From NCBI RefSeq assembly GCF_000003815.2, contig NC_049980.1, forward strand, positions 31,447,470 to 31,511,469: 64,000 bases of DNA, given 5' to 3'. The DNA is from Branchiostoma floridae. Taxonomy: Eukaryota; Chordata; Leptocardii; Amphioxiformes; Branchiostomatidae. This document shows, in pieces, positions 34,801 through 42,475 of the stretch. The notes beneath the pieces are model-generated. The model was not told the origin of the DNA. It searched no databases and worked only from the letters and a program-made list of their open reading frames with translations. Made by a program: the position numbers and the translations under genes. How positions within the stretch are numbered: position 1 is the first letter of the stretch; the number at the start of each line of letters is the position of its first letter.

Positions 34801-35122
34801 CACTGCAGGAAGTCAGGCTGGCGTGTTTGGAGGTTCCAGCGCCGCCACACAGAACACAGGCTTTGGTGGGACAACACCGAGTGGTGGGTTCGGAGCACAG
34901 GCCGGTGCAGGTTTTGGCGGGAGTACCGCTGCAGCAAGTGTGGGGTTCGGTGGTGCAACAAACGCACCAGCAGCCACAACAGGACAGACTCCTGCAGGGG
35001 CAGGGGATGATAGGTACACTGCTACAGACAAACTCACATCAGAGGAACTGGAACAATTCAAAGCAGCAACTTTCACAGTAGGGAGGGTTCCAACAAGACC
35101 ACCTCCGAGGGAGTTTTGCTAA
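25875..35122 (+). CDS. NUP42: NUP42 (NUPL2): CCCH zinc-finger FG nucleoporin, GLE1-binding
   Basis: Peripheral nucleoporin of the cytoplasmic filaments that works with GLE1 and DDX19 in mRNA release. Coding exons: 25875-25953, 30815-30868, 31237-31455, 31771-31900, 32240-32334, 32737-32813, 33723-33809, 34139-34218, 34332-34384, 34542-35122. Phases match throughout, giving 484 residues (human 423). Exon 1 encodes MVICRFYQQGNCKFGSRC followed by FNEH, a C-x7-C-x5-C-x3-H zinc finger aligned with the human N-terminus. Exons 2-3 add a Gly/Arg/Tyr-rich RGG-like region. Exons 4-6 carry the conserved IVKDMEVWDASKMWPFSCY and GFEDISFEEVRWEAY block. Exons 8-10 hold FG repeats. The C-terminus DKLTSEELEQFKAATFTVG, then RVPTRPPP, matches the GLE1-binding motif. 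Intron 1 is 4.9 kb and filled with transposons. Confidence 0.95.
26454..27436. mobile_element. Possible foldback element bounded by perfect palindromes
   Basis: 26454-26584 holds about four head-to-tail copies of a palindrome with arms GGCTATTGACACAC and GTGTGTCAATAGCC. 27387-27436 holds another copy and a half. The two blocks bracket about 800 bp that includes a tRNA-like SINE, and I read them as ends of one nonautonomous element. The boundaries and target duplication are not established. Confidence 0.55.
27127..27203 (-). mobile_element. tRNA-derived SINE head
   Basis: On the minus strand an A-box-like TAGCGTAGTGGATAGAGCG and a B-box GGTTCGAGTCC stand at tRNA spacing, followed by an A/T-rich stretch. 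The acceptor stem and anticodon arm do not pair as a functional tRNA, so I call it a SINE head rather than a tRNA gene. Confidence 0.65.
27440..30615 (+). mobile_element. LINE (Jockey/CR1-like) inserted in NUP42 intron 1, sense orientation
   Basis: The element includes a long endonuclease/reverse transcriptase frame (27585-30410). A 3' tail of about 200 bp holds two copies of ACATTGAAATT(G/T)AG-like sequence near 30553-30605. There is no ORF1, so the 5' end may be truncated or its boundary lies within the palindrome-rich region upstream. The 3' end lies about 200 bp before NUP42 exon 2. Confidence 0.75.
27627..30410 (+). CDS. LINE ORF2: AP-endonuclease + reverse transcriptase, uninterrupted
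   Basis: The frame encodes 927 residues from the first ATG and stays open upstream to at least 27585 (LRILNVNFQSIRGKV). The N-terminal third is an APE-type endonuclease: GTETWLE, then VLGGDFNLPDFDW and GLSDHDIPY, so the Glu, Asp/Asn and SDH residues are present. The central reverse transcriptase has YRPISLTSIPCKLME, LDFSKAFDKVSH, GVPQGSVLGPSLF and FADD. The C-terminus is the usual conserved helical tail (AARWVCHRF...SWDTLQTRRKRAR). No stop or frameshift interrupts it, so the copy looks young. Exact clade (Jockey, CR1 or Rex1-like) needs a phylogeny. It is a transposon gene, not part of NUP42. Confidence 0.93.
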   Translation: MAELDHLIQSLRPDIILGTETWLETPEISSSEIFPPGYSKVYRKDRNKYGGGVLVAVSDLLEATMETSLDRDCEIVWAKVKLRGKRDLLIGSYYRPHEGLEDSLKEMAESTRLACQSSNAIVVLGGDFNLPDFDWGEKVLKPGSSYPNIHRLFMDIISDLGMEQIVEKPTRGENTLDIIVTNHPSLFPRIEIVPGLSDHDIPYAELQISNARVLQKERQVLCFSKADWAGLRQATQELTDSILSTHADKPDVEAVWSDLKIGLQERVREFIPCKKIRARRSPAWITHKILKLIRRRDRIHKKYKKTGRQDLLQTFKSLKRQVQQQLRQQYWRHVQDLITENCSDQPKLTKKFWSFIKTKRNENSGVSPLKEAGKLVTDDKERAEILNRQFQSAFSARVDLTEQEFKIRTQMPPLNPEQPVMDDVIITTAGVEKLLRNLDPKKASGPDKISPRVLREVATEIAPSLAFLYQASLDNGIVPDDWKCAHVCPVFKKGERYKAENYRPISLTSIPCKLMEHILVSNIMTYCEQYQILCTQQHGFRKGRSCETQLLGLVDEVSATLEKGHQEDLLVLDFSKAFDKVSHSLLVHKLRHYGIDGKVNTWIREFLLNRKQAVIVNGSRSEYVPVESGVPQGSVLGPSLFLIFINDLLNDLSSSPRLFADDTACHKTIKVAHDQVCLQKDLDKLAEWEKRWQMSFHPKKCSTVHMTRSRKTQEAEYQLHGHILQKETQVKYLGLTLTKDLKWGPHIMNISNKANKTLGFIRRNIKVNCKAIKEAAYKALVRSTLEYGSVVWDPHTAKDINTVEKIQRRAARWVCHRFRQSSSVGDMLQELSWDTLQTRRKRARLCTFYKFHHGMVTINSKNLPTLSQPKRQTRQSHPFYYNIPLGRTQYRQMSFFPRTVSEWNLLPAEMVTAPSLESFRDKVAKLH

Positions 35123-35181
35123 AACAGTCAACAAAAGAAAAGGACTATCTTGTTGCCTAACCATTGTTGTATGTTTTATAG

Positions 35182-35507
35182 CGGGTACCTGGTGCAGGAA
35201 TATTCAGAAAAACCCAGTCAAATACATACCAGTGGCTTTGGGTGCAGTCTTTGGTCTAACAGCACCGAGTGGTTGGTTCGGAGTGCAGACCGGTACAGGT
35301 TTTGGCGGGAGTTCTGCTACAGCTGGAGGATTAGGTGGTGCAACAAATGCAGCAGCAGCCACAACAGGACAGACTCCTGCAGGGGCAGGGGATGATAGGT
35401 ACACTGCTACAGACAAACTCACATCAGAGGAACTGGAACAATTCAAAGCAGCAACTTTCACAGTGGGGAGGGTTCCAACAAGACCACCACCGAGGGAGTT
35501 TTGCTAA
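35182..35507 (+). CDS. NUP42: Duplicate (alternative) last exon of NUP42
   Basis: The real last exon (34542-35122) has a shortened tandem copy 385 bp downstream. An AG at 35180-35181 after a T-rich tract allows splicing from the phase-1 donor of exon 9. The frame is then open to the stop at 35505-35507. The copy has fewer FG repeats but keeps an essentially identical GLE1-binding tail (DKLTSEELEQFKAATFTVG...). About 165 nt at the 3' end, and the first bases of the 3' UTR, are nearly identical, suggesting recent duplication or gene conversion. Whether it is spliced in, or simply lies in the 3' UTR, cannot be decided here. Confidence 0.65.
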
Positions 35508-35606
35508 AAAATGTCAACTAAAGAAAAGGACTACATTTTTATCTAGCTGCTATTGGTCAATATTGAATGTACAAATGTTGTATACCTTATCATGTATACC
35601 ATCCTA

Positions 35607-36331
35607 AGGCCCGATTTACACTTGTTTCTTGAATCTGTAGTACTACACATCGTAGTCTACTACTGTAGTAGACTACAGATTCGCGTCCGGTTTACACTCA
35701 CTGACAGAGAGCATAGCGGGACATCTGCTGTTCTTTGATTACGGAGAAACTGTAGTGACTGAATGTGACCTTTGACACTTGGCGGGCGCGGGAATCTTAT
35801 ATTTGTGAAATAAGTTTTTTTTTCTAATACAAGGCACTCTGAAAAATAGGCCATGACAATAGAAAATAGTACATTGACCGCAGATGACCCAAATAAAACA
35901 CGCGTTTCGAATTACACCAGATCGAACAGCATAAATTTTTTGGTCTTCTTCACTCTTCCTGTTGTGTCAAAAGTGCCAATTTTGACCACCGGACGGATCA
36001 AAATGACGGGAGAGGCGGAGGTCATTATGTTCATGTTGCAGTGTTACCCAGGTTTTCAACCAGACACGCCAAGAACGTATGCAGCGCAGGAGGCGACTGA
36101 CGCGGTTGTCGTCAGTCAGCTGTAGTCTACTACAGTTTCTGTTTACACCCTGTTCGAATTCTCATAGAACGTCCGCTGAACTGTAGTACTACAGCCTCGG
36201 AGGGTGTAGTAGACTACAGTAGTAGACTACACTTCATTTCTGTTTACACCCAGAAAAAATCTGTAGGCTACTACAGTAGTAGACTACGATCTGTAGTACT
36301 ACAGATAAAACTACAAGTGTAAATCGTGCCT
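35607..36331. mobile_element. MITE with GTAGTAGACTAC palindromic interior
   Basis: Terminal inverted repeats AGGCCCGATTTACACTTGT and ACAAGTGTAAATCGTGCCT are bordered by TA on both sides. Subterminal sequence on both ends is packed with CTACTACTGTAGTAG and GTAGTACTAC palindromes and TTTACAC motifs. Internal sequence has no ORF of note. The TA borders fit a Tc1/mariner-type target but do not prove it. Confidence 0.8.
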
Positions 36332-36394
36332 TAATCTTTCTCTATAGCTCCAAAAATGACATTCATGAAAGGAACTGAAATACGTAATGAGAAC

Positions 36395-36407
36395 AATAAA
36401 CTTTATT
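36395..36407. terminator. Back-to-back poly(A) signals for NUP42 and the C3orf33 homologue
   Basis: AATAAA at 36395-36400 on the plus strand is followed after one base by TTTATT at 36402-36407, which is AATAAA on the minus strand. The plus signal would end NUP42 transcripts and the minus one the convergent C3orf33 homologue (3' UTR about 260 nt). Confidence 0.6.
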
Positions 36408-36665
36408 TTTCATACTTTCAAACATTGTCTTTGACTCCGTGTGAGGGCGAATAAAGAGAAGTAATAGTACAAAGGAACTCATCCTCTTTTTACATTTCTC
36501 TACAACTGACAACTGCTTTCATAATCCATCCAGCCTTCTCACCAGCACACAAGCTGCATCACTCACTATCTATTGTTTGATTATACTGCTGCTGGGATCC
36601 CTGACCCAGGGGTAGGCAGCAGTTGGCTAGTCTTCACACCGTGCTTCCGCGCTTCAATACCAATG

Positions 36666-37493
36666 TTACTCTTTTCTGAATCTCTTTGAGACAAATTTCC
36701 ACAAACTCTTAAACAATGCTACAGGTGATGCCAAAACTTTCCCAGCTTCCACCACAGCCTGCTTTCTCCTTTGAACTGCCATCTTCATTTCGTCCTTTGC
36801 ATTGTCATACCTGGCCCTGTACCTTTCTAGTACAGTAGGCTCTGTCCACACTCCCCGACGTTTCCTCTCTGCAACCAGTTCAGCTCTTAGCAGCATTTTT
36901 GTCAGCTTCACGTACGTGGCCCCGACGTGCATGCCTTCTATGGGTGCTACCTTTCCCAAACCCTGTCGTATAAGCTCTTCATTCAAACACATGCTCGAGA
37001 ACAGTCCCCTCCAGCCAGGCCTCCTTGTTGTGACCACACAGTCCAGCTCCTGGCAGGAATTGATCTGCAGCATCTTGAAGAAAACTGCTTGAGCGTGCAC
37101 ATTGTCGTTGAGCCACTCGACCGCACCTTCCTCGAACTTCACACCTGCAAGGTGCACACCTATGGTTCCTTCTTGTTTCTTCATCAGATAGGGAATCCTG
37201 AGGTACAGTATAGGGATGTGCTCGACTTGGAGATGCTGGTCTTTCACTTGGATCACCTTCCCCTGTAGTCTGATGTTCTTCTGGATGAAGTGAGGGGGTA
37301 TGTCGGCAACGGTGTAAAACTTGCTGAACAGGCGAACACCTCGGGCTGCGAAGGCCAACCCCGCGATGGCTAGCACGGTGGAGGCATTCCGTACAGCGTT
37401 CACGTGTCCGTCCAAGTAGTGTGTGAGCGTGTTGAGGTAAGCAGCTCTGTACGGTGCACTTCTGCCTGTATCCGTGTCTTTGTTTTCTACCAT
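36666..37493 (-). CDS. C3orf33: C3orf33 homologue, single exon
   Basis: A 275-residue protein homologous to vertebrate C3orf33 (about 294 residues), a poorly characterised family with a predicted staphylococcal-nuclease-like fold. A hydrophobic N-terminal segment (ASTVLAIAGLAFAARGVRL) is followed by the family blocks FYTVADIPPHFIQKNIRLQG, HLQVEHIPI, and LNEELIRQGLGKVAPIEGM. A basic helical C-terminus ends in SKRFRKE. The ATG has A at -3 and is preceded by no in-frame alternative that I prefer. Function is not well established. The whole reading frame is one exon, unlike the vertebrate gene, suggesting intron loss or a retrocopy. A YY1-type motif lies upstream. Confidence 0.88.
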   Translation of the reverse strand: MVENKDTDTGRSAPYRAAYLNTLTHYLDGHVNAVRNASTVLAIAGLAFAARGVRLFSKFYTVADIPPHFIQKNIRLQGKVIQVKDQHLQVEHIPILYLRIPYLMKKQEGTIGVHLAGVKFEEGAVEWLNDNVHAQAVFFKMLQINSCQELDCVVTTRRPGWRGLFSSMCLNEELIRQGLGKVAPIEGMHVGATYVKLTKMLLRAELVAERKRRGVWTEPTVLERYRARYDNAKDEMKMAVQRRKQAVVEAGKVLASPVALFKSLWKFVSKRFRKE

Positions 37494-37736
37494 GTTTTAC
37501 TGTTTCTGAATCCAAAACAACCAGCTATGTACCACCACAGAAGGGAGGGAGGGGGGCGTGAAACAAGTACCGAGCGTATAGCCCTCGTTCCTGTGTCACT
37601 TCTACTACGTTTTAGGCATTCAAATTATGATCTAACTGCACGCATGACCAATTATCACAAGTTGTACAATCCCTCTTGTCCGTAATTGACCAGCAAAATC
37701 TTCCTTGCCTGGAACTTTCGATTTTTTGGACAGGGC

Positions 37737-37747
37737 GCAGCCATCTT
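37737..37747 (-). promoter_or_regulatory. YY1-type motif upstream of the C3orf33 homologue
   Basis: AAGATGGCTGC on the minus strand, 244 bp before the start codon. YY1 sites of this form usually lie just downstream of transcription starts of TATA-less housekeeping promoters. Confidence 0.5.
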
Positions 37748-39291
37748 GGATATTACCCGGCATGCAGCGAGTTTGCGCTCGCTCGGCCGGTAGGTGGGGG
37801 TAAACCGTTAATATCAGATGTTAGCACACAAGTACGTTTGTACCTATCAAATGATTTTAAACACTTACATTGTAACTTTTACTAAATATACAGTGGAAAA
37901 GATTTACTTTTATCAGAATTGTAGAGTTGTAATCATGACTAAGTGGTGTAGAAAAGTGAAATTCATATCCCCCCATGGTGTTAAGGTTTTTCCCCTTTCT
38001 TTGGTTGCCAACCTGGTACGTCACGCAGAGACAAAACAACCTGTAACATGTTGGAGTAGCTACTGGCGGTCAGCAACAGTTTTACACCTGTACGCTCCAA
38101 TGATCGAGCTTCAGTAACATCTTTTGAGACCAGGCGATCGCCTAAACTATAAACTTTCAGGTGAGTAGTGTTTTCCGCCGCCAATTGGCGTAAAAAATCT
38201 ATTTCTAGAGTCGTGTGCGCGTGCGATATGTGGTCTGGGTTTGATCGATTCACATATTTCAATGTCAAGAAAGGGTTTATTGTTCGGTATTTCTATTGAT
38301 TGACTCTGCAATTCCGATGATTACCTTCTTTGTGTGTATGTTGTGACTCCTTACCTCCCTGTCTTGGCAAATACAGAAATCAATTCGTCAGATGCGCTAC
38401 GTTTTAGCAAGTAGATGAAGTGAAAAGTCTAGAAAATATTCAAGCACGAAGTAAATATTTTTGACTTATTGGCCCCTGTTTGTTTGATTTGCCCCCTCCA
38501 AGAGTGAAAGCTATTTGCTGTTTGACAGGCAGACTTTCACCTTGAAAAGCAATTCTTTGTATTGAAGGATTATGAGCTACGTAATTGAAGTCGTCTGTCT
38601 GTTTTGAGAGCTCCAATATGTCATACAAATTGTGTGATGGTCAGAGGTGCTTCAAAATCATGGTATTTCGTGTTGCAATTTGTACTGTATGTATGTATGA
38701 AGTGTCTGATCTTACTCTCAGGGTTAGTATACTTTTGGTGGATTTCAAACACTTCTAAATTGACAATTCCTCTTTTGCAGTGTAGAAAGTTTTCATTAAT
38801 ATAATGGTAATCAAACATTTCCAAATATTGAACTAAATTGTTTCTTTACTTATTAGATCCACACTTTGCAGTCTTATTTACTGGTCTGCGAATCACGTCA
38901 TGGCACTTGTCAAGGAGTTGGCAAATAATTATTTCTTGGATGTACACTATTGAATGCAATTATTGTTATAATTTAGTCTGCAGAATCAGATTTTGCTAAC
39001 TAAAAGTAAATGCTTTAGTCTGGAGTTATGGAAGCCTCAGCCAGCCCCTCCTATTAGTTTACCACATTCCAACATGGCCCTGTTTGGAAGATAACATTAC
39101 CTGGGCCCCATTGTACACAGGTGTCTGCCCTTACAACCTAAATAATGGGGGCCTTTCATCGGGTACATAAACCAGATCAAGCCTGCAGGGGGCAAAGTAA
39201 TTCCTCAAAGTAAAAAGGGAAATTGTATCAAGTTCCCAGGGCTCCTTGATAGTTTCATGGAACACAATACTGTATAGAGGAGAAATGGTTA
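37748..39291. other. Gene-free stretch
   Basis: AT-rich sequence with no supported exon, RNA gene or repeat boundary until the element starting at 39292. Confidence 0.4.
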
Positions 39292-40850
39292 GGGACTGTA
39301 CGATATTTATCAGGGGGGGAGGGCTGGTGCGTTAGGGGGGGAGGGCCATGTTAATTTTTTTTGACGTGGGGGGAGGGCCATGTTAATTTTTTTTTAGATA
39401 GGGGGAGGGCCATGTTAATTTTTTTGAAAGAATTGTTGATACTATTTTGTTTTGATATCTTGACATGGCCCTAAAACTGATAAAATAAGCCTTCTGAATA
39501 GCCTAAAATGCAAGAGCTTCCGGGGGGCTTCGCCCCCCTAGGTCCCCCAAAGTGGCGCTGCCCTGGACCAGCGTTCCCGCCAGGCATACGTCATTCCGTC
39601 TCCGGACTTATTTTTTTCTGGAAAGACGCACTCGGCTCGGCTGAGTTTCCCCAATATTTAAGTTACAAAACCGGTGCGCGGTAAATATGTGAAGAATCCA
39701 AAACTATACACTTTATTTTTTATTTAAAACATTTCTTTTGTTTCAAAAGGACAAAATTTGCGGCAGAAAAAGGGGCCGCAATATTGTTGTCAAGCGTCGA
39801 TCGAGTCGGCGGGGCACATGGCGCGGCACGCCCCCCTCCCCAGACGGACTGTCGATCGCAGCGCCCAGCACGTTGGGACGTCTTTCTGGCTACTCCTTCA
39901 AGGCTACACCGGCACTGATCACTGCCAAAGACGCAGCAGATCACCGTCCTTCGTATAATGTATAACGTTCTTGGTCTCTATGTAAAAAGAAATCCAGCGG
40001 TGAGCCAAAGATTTCACGCCGAAAACGGGGTTACCTGAGGTCGAACGAAACAAACGCACGCTCGTGGAAAACGGCGCGGCCTTGTAAAACCCGACCGATT
40101 CGATAAATGATAAATTCTAGTAAAATCATCGGGCAAAATAGAAAAAAAATAAGGTGTGATGGCGCCGTTATTTTATCCTCTGGAAAAACTACTAGCATTT
40201 GATGCGGGAGGGCGCAACATCGATCACACGAGGTAGGCATTCTTTATTCAATGTCGGAAAAAAATTGGCAGGATTTTTCCATGGGCTGACGAACTCACTG
40301 GCTAGAGCCCTGTTTGGAAGCATCAAAAACCCAAAATTTTCATATAGACATGACTGGACAAATAATACCCGGGCCAGATCACGGACTGCTGATTCCCCGA
40401 GCATATAGTTATAACATATTTTTGGGGGAGGGCGGACGTCGATTACTGAAAAACGGGAGTAAAAAAGGCAACCGGCATCCAATCTCAAGGGCATAATTTT
40501 CCTCTCAAATTGCAGGAAATTCTGTTTTAGAGGGTTTGAAAATCCAAATTTTCCCGGGGGAGCATGCCCCCGGACCCCTGCCCCGACGCTGTGAAAAAAT
40601 CCTAGCGAGAACACTGGCGAGATCACTGGCGCCCTTGTGCCCTGACGTCTATATTAAGATTATTTTATCGGTTGTTTTTCTACCCGTTTGATTATGCCTG
40701 TCGGGGGGGAGGGCCATGTTGATTTTTTTGAGGTGGAGGGGGAGGGTCACGTTGGATTTTTTTGAGATGGGGGGGAGGGCCATCAAAAATTTTTTTGATC
40801 CGACTTCCAATGCACCAGCCCTCCCCCCCCGATAAATATCGTACGGTCCC
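39292..40850. mobile_element. Harbinger-like nonautonomous element, 1.56 kb
   Basis: The ends are inverted for about 41 bp with few mismatches (GGGACTGTACGATATTTATC on the left, GATAAATATCGTACGGTCCC on the right, both followed by a G/C-run and GGGCTGGTGC). TTA flanks both sides, as expected for PIF/Harbinger. Subterminal GGGGGAGGGCCATGTTAATTTTTTT units are repeated near both ends. The interior includes GGGGGCTTCGCCCCCC and a 144-codon minus-strand frame (40192-40626) with no recognisable transposase motif. Confidence 0.8.
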
Positions 40851-42449
40851 TTAGAAAGATAGAGTGGACTTAGTGATTATGAGTTAGTCCTATTGCAAGC
40901 AACATGCCCCAAATGATGATTTTATACAATCATGATAATTTGGTTTCAAACAACAATTTAGCCCCTGCCCTATTTTTTTTCCTTCGCAACAGTGCCACTT
41001 CATAAAACTTACTGTGCTCTTGATCGTGTACAGTGGTGTAAAATGTAGAGTTTGTTTTGATAGAGTCTCTCCTTTGATCTTGAAGTTCTTATCAGGACCT
41101 GCACTTTGTAATTGTAATTGTAATTGTCTTGTTGTCAACTTGTTGTCAACCTCGAACTCTTTTATGAGAGTCATGTTGAAGACTCAAGTAAAAGTAAAGG
41201 TCCAGCTTAAGTTATCCCTTAGGTACTGTACTAATTTTTACTGTATTAAGTGAGAAGCAGATTTATAGAAATAACTTTATTATATATGATGAATATAAGA
41301 TTGTAAAAGTGAGCTGACTTTGTGGTTGCTTGTTGATATGTTGCCAAGTGATGAAAATGTGTGTCAATAGACTAACAGTAACTAATAAGGAAAGAGTGAA
41401 GTTCAAGAAATTTATTACTGCCACTAGAAAGGTAACCTAAATTGCAAGCGCAGCATATTTTTTTATACAGAAGCATGAGTAGGGACCATACTTTTTTATG
41501 ATGGCACTTTATTGCTCTTATCAATAACTGGCTTTTGCATAATATACCACAACTAGTACATAATGCAATACAGTAGCCAGCTACATGTATGTACATGTCT
41601 GTTTGTAAATGTCTTTTGTCTGTTTAAATCTGTTGGTGTTTGCAATGAATGTCAGTGGTAGAAGCTGTAACTAGACATGACAGCATTCTTTTGTACGTGG
41701 CCAAATAAGTCTTGCAGGTTCTTTGTAGAATAGGGACAAAAGCAGATTTAGATTTGAAGGCTCTGATTGGTTGTTGCTAGTTTACAGGGTTTGCCGTTCT
41801 GCACTTTTCTCACCTGACAAGGTCATGTCGTCAAGGTCAGGTGTGGCAAAGCAAACTGGTGCCATGGCAACCATGAGTAGAGTGCTAACGGTATGGCTGC
41901 TTCTGTGTTCTCAAGACAAAAAGGCTCACTCATGGTTGCAAAAAATGTGGAGAATTTGTGTATCTATAGTGTAGGTCAATACCATAACTCAAGAAGTCAT
42001 AAATGACTGCCATGATTTTATTACTAGTAGTCAAGTCTAGTTTACTCAAAGTTGCAAAGCTTCATTGTAGTTCTAATTCAGGGCTGGAATTTGGCATGTC
42101 ACACTGCACAAGATAGCATTTCCCATGTTACAACCATTGCTAACAACCAGAAAGAAGCTTGTACAGTAACTGTGTTTCTGTGAATTCTATGATCTCATAG
42201 AAAACAGGTAAAATACTAGCTGATACAGAAGCATTATTGACACAAAAGAAAGTACAGTGACTTTTGTATAGTCGGCTATAAACTACAAAAAGGGATACAG
42301 AATAAATCTTAAGATTCTAGTAACAAAACAATATAGGGTAACAAAAATCCTAATATAATCAGGCGGGGTTAAAAATGTCCTTCACTCACTCACTCATTAT
42401 CTTCTCTAATAAGAAAACAACATTTTTTTTAATCTTTCTCTATATACAG
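40851..42449. other. Gene-free stretch upstream of the TTC24-like gene
   Basis: No coding exon is seen. A 5' non-coding exon and the promoter of the downstream gene probably lie here, because an acceptor (TATATACAG, ending 42449) precedes the first coding exon. Confidence 0.4.
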
Positions 42450-42475
42450 GTGTGCAGTGAGGCCCCAGTAATACC

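Noticed and set aside
34432-35076. Minus-strand Pro/Ala-rich frames
   Set aside because: Antisense of the NUP42 FG exon.
36979-37515. 178-codon minus-strand frame overlapping the C3orf33 homologue
   Set aside because: Off-frame shadow with no family resemblance; the 36666-37493 frame matches C3orf33 along its length.
40192-40626. 144-codon minus-strand frame
   Set aside because: Inside the Harbinger-like element, with no transposase motif and no splice context; not called as a gene.
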